Shown here in pieces: positions 1 through 6,749 of a stretch of DNA of 33,653 nucleotides. The stretch covers positions 184,716 through 218,368 of the forward strand of contig RQSC01001202.1 in NCBI GenBank assembly GCA_013416795.1, written 5' to 3'. The translations under genes and the position numbers were made by a program. The stretch comes from Prasinococcaceae sp. CCMP 1430. Its lineage: Eukaryota > Prasinodermophyta > Palmophyllophyceae > Prasinococcales > Prasinococcaceae. How positions within the stretch are numbered: position 1 is the first letter of the stretch; every line of letters begins with the position of its first letter. A model generated the notes under the pieces. It was not told where the DNA came from and did no database searches. It was given only the letters and a program-made list of their open reading frames with translations.

Positions 1-40
<40 letters not shown>
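1..40. repeat. Homopolymer of 40 G at the window edge
   Basis: The first 40 bases are uninterrupted G. No other homopolymer in the window comes near this length. A run exactly at the contig start is more likely a sequencing or assembly artefact, such as a dark-cycle G tail, than biology. It is not a telomere repeat of the usual TTAGGG or TTTAGGG type. Confidence 0.9.
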
Positions 41-41
<1 letters not shown>

Positions 42-137
42 TGTGTGATCGCGCGTGCACCCGATTGGCGCGGCACGCGATCGCCCGTGCGCGCCCGCGC
101 ATAGACCCCGACGCTTGCGTGCTCGCGTGCATACTAA

Positions 138-256
138 CACGCAACACACACACACACGCGCACACACACACACACACACGCGCGCGCGCACACACACACA
201 CGCACGCACACGCACGCACACACGCACGCACACGCACGCGCACTCGCGCACACGCA
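138..256. repeat. CA/CG dinucleotide repeat upstream of the first gene
   Basis: About 120 bases of alternating pyrimidine-purine sequence, mainly CA with CG interruptions, end just before the start codon at 265. It would lie in the 5' UTR or core promoter of the secreted-protein gene. Such tracts are prone to length change and can adopt left-handed DNA. A second tract of the same kind sits inside this gene's intron. Confidence 0.9.
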
Positions 257-264
257 GGGCGGCG

Positions 265-2719
265 ATGGCTTCCCGCGCGGCGGCGCTCGCGTGCGCGCTC
301 GTCGCCTCGGCGGCCGCGTCGGCGTCCCTCGCGAGCGCCAAGGCGGCGTCCCCGGCGCACATCACCTCGCTGAAGCAGCTCGCCGACGTCCTCGGCGAGT
401 TCGGCGGGCGTGTCGCCTTCGTGGGCGAGGGCAACTACCACTCCGTGCAGCACCTGCTGCCGCCCAGCGCGGAGGAAGGCGGGCTCTGGGAGGTGAGGGA
501 GAGAGGGTTGGGGGGAGTCAGCGCGTGCGTATGCGCGTGTTTGTGTGTGCGTGCGTGTGTGTGTGCGTGTGTTAGTGTGTGTCTGCGTGTGTGTGTGTGT
601 GTGCGAGGGAGCAAGGCAGAGGGCGCATACGTGGGTGCCGTGCATTTGTGTGAGTTACAGAGAGACTAAGAGAGCTCCCGTGCACGTGCGCGCATGTTCA
701 TGCACACGTGCTCACACACACACACACACACACACACGCCACGCACACTAACCACACACACGCACACGCACAAACCACACACACGCACACGCACACGCGC
801 AAAAGGTGGTGTACATCACCCACATCCCCGAGATGGAGGCGGCGGTGGCCAACGGCACCGTGCTGGCGGGCCTGGTGTCGGGCGAGCCGGAGAACCTCGG
901 CGACGAGCTCACGGCGTTCTCGTCGGGCGCCATCTCGCCGCGCGCGGCGCTGCTCGCGCACTGCGCCGACGCCGACTCGGCCTCCGCCGCGCAGGCGATC
1001 AACGCCGCCATCCGCGCCGTCTCCGGCGGCGGCAACTTCGTGGCGCTGCAGGACGCCAACCACCCCTTCCAGGCGGCGGCGGCGTTCACGTGCGCGCCCG
1101 TCGCGGGCCACGAGGCCGACGCCAACTCGTTCCCCAACGCCTCGCTCGCCACCGGCGTGCTCAAGGACATCCTCGACAGCGGCGTGCTCAAGGTGGCCGC
1201 CCTGGGCCCCTACGACTGGGGCGTGGACGGCAACTACACCAACGCCGACGAGCCCACGGGCTTCTGGCCGGACTACCTCAGCGCCTTGGTGGCGGAGCTC
1301 GCCTACGGCATGGGCGCGGACATCGCGCTGGAGCGCGTGTACGCCCCGTCGTCGGCGGCGACGCTGCAGCTGCTGCTCGACGGCGAGGCCCACGTCTCGG
1401 AGCCCTACTTCGCCACCAACGGCCTCTTCGGCGGCCTGCCGCGCCAGGACGCCTTCCACATGAGCTGCACGACGGTGGGCTACGACTCGACCTTCTTCAC
1501 GCGCAACGAGGCGGTGCTCGCGGCGCGGGGCTCCGCCAAGGGCGGCGTGTCGGCGGGCGCCGGCGGCAAGGACGACGGCGTGAAGGGCGGCGACGAGACG
1601 GTGGGCGCGGGCTCGCTGCGCTCGCTGGCGACGCTGCGCGCGCACCTGTCGACCGAGGGCGGCGCGGTCGCCTTCATCGGCGAGGGCAACTACCACTCGG
1701 TGCGCCACGTGCTGCCGCCCAGCGTCGAGGAGGGCGGCCTGTGGGAGGTCGTGTACATCGAGGACGCGGACGAGCTTGAGGCGGCGGTCGCCTCGGGCGC
1801 CGTCACGGCGGGCCTGGTGTCGGGCGAGCCCGAGTACGTCCTCTCGGTGCTCAACACGTTCAGCGCGGGCACCATCTCGCCGCGCGCCGCCCTGCTGGCG
1901 CCCGAGTGCGTCGCGCCCAGCAACGCGCTCAACTCGGCGCTGAGCGCCGCCATCATGCACGTGCAGGCCACCGGCGGCTTCCGCGACGCCGTCGCGGCCA
2001 ACCACCCCTTCGAGGCGGCCGCCATGTTCACCTGCGCCGTGCAGGAGGGCACCTTCCCCAACGCCTCGCTCGCCGAGGGCGCGCTCAGGGACGTCCTCGA
2101 CACCGGCGTACTCAAGGTGGCCGCCCTGGGCCCCTACGACTGGGGCGTGGACGGAGACTACACCGCCGACGAGCCCACGGGCTTCTGGCCCGACTACCTC
2201 AGCGCCCTGGTGGCGGCGCTCGCCGACGGCATGGGCGCGCCCATCGCCATGGAGCGCGTGTACGCCGCGTCGTCCGCCGACACGCTGCAGCTGCTGCTCG
2301 ACGGCGAGGCCCACATCTCCGAGCCTTACTTCGCCACCAACGGCCTGTTCGACGGCGTGCCACGCCAGGACGCCTTCCACATGAGCTGCACGACGCTCGG
2401 CTACGACTCGACCTTCTTCACCCGCAACGAGGAGGCCGCCGCCGCGCTCGAGGAGGAGCAGGCCGCGGACGAGGACGAGAAGCTCACCAAGAAGCAGATC
2501 AAGCAGGTCTGCAAGAAGGCCAAGTCGAAGAAGAAGTGCAAGAAGGGCGCCTCCAAGAAGGTCTGCTCCTTCAGCAAGACGAAGGGATGCACGCCCAAGC
2601 TCTCCAAGAAGCAGATCAAGAAGATCTGCAAGAAGGCCGACTCGAAGAAGAAGTGCAAGAAGGGCGACGCCGCGGAGATCTGCAAGTTCAGCAAGAAGAA
2701 GGGCTGCAAGCCCAAGTAA
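265..2719 (+). CDS. Secreted protein with two tandem solute-binding-like repeats and a Lys/Cys-rich tail
   Basis: Two exons, 265-492 and 806-2719, encode 713 aa. The intron, 493-805, is phase 0 with donor GTGAGG. The junction restores the motif GLWEVVYI, which recurs intact in the second repeat and so confirms the splice. Residues 1 to about 25 look like a signal peptide ending at ASA. Two repeats of about 280 aa start near residues 34 and 346 and share GEGNYHSV, GLVSGEPE, NHPF, GVLKVAALGPYDWG and GFWPDYLSALVA. The pattern recalls periplasmic-type (family 3) solute-binding proteins, with segments resembling lobe 2 preceding segments resembling lobe 1. Residues 635-713 are two copies of a roughly 39-residue Lys-rich unit with four Cys each. 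The ligand and role are unknown. The repeats and splice are certain; the fold is an inference. Confidence 0.85.
493..805 (+). other. Intron with a TG-rich 5' half and a CA-rich 3' half
   Basis: This 313-nt GT-AG intron interrupts the first gene in phase 0. About 520-605 is TG/GT repeat and about 708-800 is CA/CACG repeat. The two halves are mutually complementary, so the transcript could fold into a long stem that brings donor and acceptor together. Neither tract is coding, because the spliced protein matches its internal repeat exactly at the junction. Confidence 0.85.
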
Positions 2720-2959
2720 AGGGAGCGAGGCGAGCACGCAACGCGCGCGCAACGAAGGGCAAACCAAATCAAACTAAATTCAATCAAGTCATTGAGGACT
2801 AGTGGCACGAGTCAACGAACGCGGCGCACGACCTCTGCGAGATCCCGTGCAGCGAACTAGCAGCGCGCACCGGCACCACTGGCAGGTCGAGGCGCGCTCG
2901 TGCGGCAGTCGCGCCCGACGGGGTGGCGGCGCTGGCGGTGGCCACTGCGGTGCTGCTCG
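2720..2959. other. Convergent intergenic region
   Basis: These 240 bases separate the stop of the secreted-protein gene (+) from the stop of the sulfotransferase (-). A relatively AT-rich stretch around 2760-2800 may serve 3'-end formation of the first gene. No canonical AATAAA is present and I see no gene here. Confidence 0.5.
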
Positions 2960-4632
2960 TCACCACTGCGCCCCAGCGGCCGCCTCCCGCTTGTAGTCCT
3001 CCCACAGCTCGTCGTACAGGTATCGGTACAGCTTCATGTCCCACTTGTTGTCCTCCTCCAGCACCTCGCGCAGTCCCGGCACCTCGAGGATGCGCAGCGT
3101 GCGCCCCGTCGCGTGCTGGTCGCCCTCCATGGACCAGTCGTGCGACACGTTGAGCCCCCCCACCTCGCGCAGTATATCCGCGAAGGATGCCGGCTCAGCG
3201 AAGATCCGCTCCATGGGCATGAGCGCGTGGAACCTGCGTGCGACCTCCTTGGCGCGCTCATAGTCCTCCTCGGTGACTGGCACGATGCCTGAGCCGACCT
3301 CGTCAGGTCGGGGCGGCGCGTCTTGGCCGAAGTCGACTTTGCATCCCGTGCGCGAGCTTACTACGGAAGGGCCGAGGCCGCTGGGGAGCCGCTCCCTCTC
3401 ACCGTCCGGCTGAGGGGCCGGGCCAATTGTGGCGTCGCCGAAGGAGGAGTTGGCCTTCCTCTTGCCGAGGGGAGCCCCGTTGTTGAACAGGATGCGCATG
3501 TCGGGCGCCACGGCCTTGGCGTGCGCAACGGCGTCGTACATGCGGCACTTGCACACGCTGGCGAGGGCCCGTACCATTATGTTGTCCGCGTAGCATATCA
3601 CTGCTGGCATCCACCCCATCTTAATGGTCGGCCACCCTCGACGGTCTGTCCAGCCCGGTGGCGTCAGGTTGCGCGTGTGCTCATTCTCGTGCAGCACGCA
3701 GCGATTGGCGTACGGGCGTTGGAGCGAGCCGCGCATGAACGCGCGGAGCGCGACGAGGGCGGCGTCGATCTCCTCGGCGGTGGCGTCGGCTCGGGGTGAC
3801 ACGCTCCCAGTTATGCCTAGCTTCGAGAGCGCTTTGCTGGCCCCGTAGTGCTCAGCGGTCTCCAAGGCCTCTCGAGGGACGAAGAGGCTGGCCAGCGGCT
3901 TGATGTTGTACACGGGCGCCCTGCGATTGCGGTCCGCGCCGATGATTAAGAGTGAGACCGCGCGACAAGCCCTGTCAGCTCTCACTCAGGCTGCGCGTTG
4001 GATTGCCATTAGTCTCGCAACACGGCACGCTCAGGCTGCAGCGAGTGGGCGACGCTCCGACGCCACGCGCGTGACGGCGCTTACCAGCCGTACGAGAGCT
4101 CGGACTGCCAACGCTCTACCGGATGTCGAATGACCCCCATGAACACGGCGGGGACGGGCGGCTTCGCAGACAGCGCCGGGCTGCCCCTGAGGTCGGCCGC
4201 ATCCAGAGGGGGCGGCGAGATGCCCACGCAGCCGGAGGGCACTCCGATCCACTCGTTGGTGACGGCGAGCGCGCTCGTGTTGGCGAAGACGCTCCAGCGC
4301 CTCGAGCAGTGACGCGTTTTCTCGGGGGCGCCGGGCTCCACGTGGCAGCCGACCACGAGGTCCCCCGCGGCCTTGTGCTGGTGCATCCAGTACACGCTCG
4401 CGCCGGGGTCGCCGCCTTTGACCGCCAGTCGCGCCTCTACCTTGATGGAGCGCAGCGCCTCCTCGCTCACGCGCGGCAGAGCCATCTTGCCCTCCGCCAT
4501 CCCCGCTGCGCCCGGTCCGGCGGACAGCCACGCCGCGGCTGCCAGGAGGACGGCGCTCGCCAGCGCGAGGGGGCTCTCCGCCCCGCTCCTCCGAGTCCTC
4601 GCGCGCAAAGCGAGCCGAGTCAGGCGACCCAT
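2960..4632 (-). CDS. Type II membrane sulfotransferase, Golgi-type
   Basis: Two exons on the minus strand, 4632-4085 and 3971-2960, give 519 aa. The 113-nt intron has a GTAAGC donor, a CAG acceptor and an ACTAAT branch-like motif. Phase 2 joining gives SELSYGWACRA. The N-terminus has a short basic tail, a hydrophobic anchor (LALASAVLLAAAAWL) and a luminal region, as in Golgi sulfotransferases that use PAPS. The core has a P-loop-like HQHKAAGDLV and the 3'-phosphate-binding-type motif RHPVERWQSELSY. The C-terminus NKWDMKLYRYLYDELWEDY is helical and typical of the family. The acceptor is probably a glycan. The P-loop-like site is atypical because the usual G-T/S-T residues are absent. The start at 4632 was chosen because anchor topology follows directly, but in-frame acceptors just upstream (about 4645) allow an added 5' exon. 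Confidence 0.75.
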
Positions 4633-4874
4633 GCCGCGCGCCACCGGCGCGCCAGCCGTGCTGCTGCAGCACGTGCAGCGAGACGGCGCCTGACACCGCT
4701 GCGTCCGCGTCAGGCGAGCGCCGCAGGCCGCAGGCGGTCCCGGGGAGACTGCGCCGCCTCCCCTCCTTCCTCCCACCCAACACCACCGCCGCGGCGGCGC
4801 CGGGCGCCCGAGGGCGCCGAAAAGGACGCGCCGCCCGAACATAAGACACGGCAGCGCGGCGGCGCGCCACGCAC

Positions 4875-5089
4875 CCCTCGACGTCGGGCACGGCCGCGTT
4901 GAGCTCGACGGTCTCCCTCCCCTGCGCGAGCGCGGCGGCGGTCGCAGCGGCGAGCGCGGCGTTCTTCGCGTTGCGCTCCTCATCCGCCTTGCTCTTCTCC
5001 GCCTTGGCCGCCTCCTTGGCCGCGCGCTCGGCGTCGCGCGCCTCCTTGGTCTTGGGCGCGGGCGGTGGCTTGGCCTCCACGCCGTCCGC
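4875..5089 (-). CDS. Orphan exon: Ala/Lys/Glu-rich helical segment
   Basis: A 215-nt open stretch on the minus strand is bounded by a CAG acceptor (before 5089) and a GTGCGT donor (after 4875), the donor type used throughout the window. It encodes about 71 aa, including KEARDAERAAKEAAKAEKSK, a charged amphipathic or coiled-coil-like helix, and ends in VELNAAVPDVEG. Its phase fits two partners. It could join acceptors near 4645 and extend the sulfotransferase at its N-terminus. Alternatively it could be a 3' exon of the ABC1-kinase remnant upstream. I cannot choose between them. Confidence 0.35.
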
Positions 5090-5180
5090 CTGCGGCGCAG
5101 CGTCCGCGTGCGCGCCGCCGGGCGCCGAAAGGGCGCGCGCCGGCCAAGGGCCCGCCCAGCAGCGCGGGAGGCCGCGCGGG

Positions 5181-5227
5181 TGGCGCCGTGTGGCGCCGTG
5201 TGGCGCCGTGTGGCGCCGTGTGGCGCC
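5181..5227. repeat. Tandem 10-mer repeat TGGCGCCGTG
   Basis: Four perfect copies of a 10-base unit and a 7-base partial copy lie directly beside an AT-rich island. The unit contains the palindrome GGCGCC. The array is noncoding in any gene model I support. Confidence 0.95.
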
Positions 5228-5340
5228 CCTTAGCCCCAACACCCCATCAAACTCAAAGGAACCAAAAAAACTCGTTGCAATGTCTATACACATTGGTTTT
5301 TTTTTAAAGAAAAAGGCGTTGTTGCCGACATCAAATTGAC
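5228..5340. other. AT-rich island 3' of the ABC1-kinase exon
   Basis: About 110 bases are far richer in A and T than the surroundings, with runs such as nine T followed by AAAGAAAAA. The segment follows the ABC1-kinase exon on the minus strand and interrupts its reading frame. It could be an intron of a different compositional class or part of an inserted fragment. I find no terminal repeats that would define a transposon. Confidence 0.6.
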
Positions 5341-5524
5341 CGCGCTCCAGGTCACGGGCGGCACGCGCCCCGCGATGCCGAGATCGATGAACGCCACCCT
5401 GCCGTCCCTCAGCGCGAGCGGGTTGCCGGCGTGCACGTCCGCGCGGAACGACTCCGCGCCGAGCACGCTGGCGAACAACGTGTTGAGCGCGTTGATCAGC
5501 GTGGCCTCGGGGTTGGGCGCGGGG
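5341..5524 (-). pseudogene. Isolated exon of an ABC1/ADCK (UbiB-family) atypical kinase
   Basis: On the minus strand an open segment reads NPEATLINALNTLF, then ESFRADVHAGNPL, then AFIDLGIAGRVPPVTW. This matches the catalytic HADxHxGN and DFGIxGR motifs of ABC1 kinases, which act in plastid or mitochondrial isoprenoid-quinone and lipid regulation. A TATAAG acceptor-like site precedes it at 5525. After GCG at 5341 the similarity stops abruptly in AT-rich sequence. The N-lobe, the Lys and Glu motifs and the rest of the C-lobe are not found in the neighbourhood. It is best read as a broken or duplicated exon. A gene with unrecognised distant exons cannot be excluded. Confidence 0.65.
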
Positions 5525-5560
5525 CTTATAAAAAAGGCTAAAAAATTTAAAAGCACTGAC
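5525..5560. other. AT-rich island 5' of the ABC1-kinase exon
   Basis: This segment reads TATAAAAAAGGCTAAAAAATTTAAAA on the plus strand. It forms a T-rich tract ending in a possible AG acceptor on the minus strand. Together with the 5228-5340 island it brackets the kinase exon, unlike the TG/CA-rich introns elsewhere in the window. Confidence 0.6.
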
Positions 5561-5813
5561 ATTGCCGGCGACGCTCGTCGCCGGCGACGCGAGCGGCGTC
5601 GTGGCAATGGTGGGAGGGAGGGTGGGCCGGGCGGGCCGGGCGCTACGGGGCCGCCCGCGGCCCGCCTCGGTGGCGCCCGCCTCGGCCTCGGGCCCTCGGC
5701 CTTGCTTGACGTTGCCAGTGCGCACGTCGCTCAGTCAGGGCCAACGAATTGGCGACAGTGCGGGCAGCGAAGGAGGCGGGCTCGGCGGGCTTGGCGCAAC
5801 GACGCCGCCCGCC

Positions 5814-6176
5814 TCAGTCGCTGTCGCTGCCCGCGCCCTCGGCGGCGCCCGCCGCGGTCTCAACCTCGGCCTCTGCCTTGGCCTCTGCCTTGGCCTCTGC
5901 CTTGGCCTCTGCCTTGGCCTTGGCTTCGTCCCTGATGCGCTTGAGCTTGCGGCGCTCGGCGTCCATGCTGAAGTCGAAGAAGTCCGGGTCGTTCTTCGCG
6001 CCGTCCACCACCTTCTTGATCGTCGCGAAGAAGAGGATGGTGAACACGCCCGCGCCGAACAGACCGGTCACCTTGCCGATGACCTCCGCCCCGTCGATCG
6101 CCGCGCGCGCCGCCACGCGCCGCGGCGCGGCCGCGCCGACGCGCGCGGCCGCGCGCACGCACTGGCAGGCGGCCAT
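5814..6176 (-). CDS. Small single-helix membrane protein with organelle-type presequence and AKAE-repeat tail
   Basis: A single exon encodes 120 aa. The first 26 residues or so (Arg- and Ala-rich, no acids) look like a plastid or mitochondrial targeting peptide. A hydrophobic helix around residues 40-52 (GLFGAGVFTILFFAT) is followed by a charged, mostly helical domain containing DPDFFDFSMDAERRKLKRI. The C-terminus carries AKAEAKAEAKAE repeats encoded by a 12-base DNA repeat, then ends in GSDSD. I do not recognise the family. Codon use and the targeting peptide support a real nuclear gene for an organelle membrane protein. The start at 6176 is the ATG directly before the presequence. Confidence 0.6.
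   Translation of the reverse strand: MAACQCVRAAARVGAAAPRRVAARAAIDGAEVIGKVTGLFGAGVFTILFFATIKKVVDGAKNDPDFFDFSMDAERRKLKRIRDEAKAKAEAKAEAKAEAKAEAEVETAAGAAEGAGSDSD
5868..5920. repeat. 12-base tandem repeat (GGCCTCTGCCTT)n within coding sequence
   Basis: About four copies of a 12-base unit encode the AKAE repeats near the C-terminus of the small membrane protein on the minus strand. The unit length is a multiple of three, so copy-number change would preserve the frame and alter only tail length. Confidence 0.9.
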
Positions 6177-6744
6177 CGCGTCGGACGACCGGGTGCCGCG
6201 CGCTGGCGCCTCGCGGCCGCGTTGTGCCGCCCCCGCCCTCGTCCACCCCACCCGCCACTGGCACACTCGCGCGCACACCTCTGCTGGGATCGCGGTAAGA
6301 TCGCATTCTTATCCACGCCGAGCAAATCTGCCACAGCGAATCTGTCCGTCACCGTCAGCTGCGCCGTGACATCGATGCGCCGCACGTCTCCTCGCGCGGC
6401 CCGCGGCGCGCCCGCTCCGACCGCCGCTGCGGGCACGGCGATGAGACGGCGGCCCCTCGAGGCATCGAGCCCCATGCTCGCTCGCCGCCTCTGGCTGGCG
6501 AAGCGCTCAGAGTGCTCGTCCGGCGATGCAGCGCTCGATGAGAGAGAGAGAGGCCGCATGGGAGGGCTCGGAGGGAGCCTCATATGGCCTCCAGCACGAC
6601 ACTCAGTCGGTAACGGGTGTGGGCTGTGGAGCGGTGTCAATACGGCAAGCAGCCTTACGAAGAGGCAAGCAATCAACGCCTGTATCTCGGTCGGCCGAGC
6701 ACGCACAAAAAATTTCCTACTGCCGCAGCTAGCTAGCTAGCTAG
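6177..6744. other. Intergenic region between two minus-strand genes
   Basis: This 568-base interval holds the upstream region of the small membrane protein and the downstream region of the glycosyltransferase-like gene. It contains a short GA repeat near 6540-6552 and an AGCT tetranucleotide repeat near 6727-6749. A minus-strand frame around 6280-6460 (MGLDASRG onward) stays open, but its splice phase does not fit the small gene. I assign no gene here. Confidence 0.4.
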
Positions 6745-6749
6745 CTAGC
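6727..6749. repeat. (AGCT)n tetranucleotide repeat over a stop codon
   Basis: More than five copies of a self-complementary tetranucleotide cover the TAG stop of the glycosyltransferase-like gene (6745-6747, minus strand) and the bases just after it. CTAGCTAG motifs also lie downstream of PIG-O and RPN13, so this may belong to a 3'-UTR motif rather than a chance microsatellite. Confidence 0.9.

Noticed and set aside
698-2767. A 689-codon open frame on the minus strand opposite the secreted-protein gene
   Set aside because: It mirrors the high third-position GC of the plus-strand gene, crosses its intron, and encodes Arg/Ala/Val/Leu low-complexity sequence with no domain. The plus strand has a signal peptide, a clean splice and internal repeats.
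5525-5560. TATA box (TATAAAAAAG) driving a plus-strand gene
   Set aside because: No supported plus-strand gene follows. The stretch is better read as an AT-rich flank of the kinase exon.
4031-5725. A 564-codon minus-strand frame spanning sulfotransferase and kinase remnant
   Set aside because: It runs through two different genes, AT-rich islands and a 10-mer array. Only the 4875-5089 piece looks like an exon.
6068-6706. Minus-strand open frame beginning MRARPTEIQ as a gene or 5' exon of the small membrane protein
   Set aside because: No donor and acceptor pair joins it in phase to the small gene, and the sequence matches no family I know.
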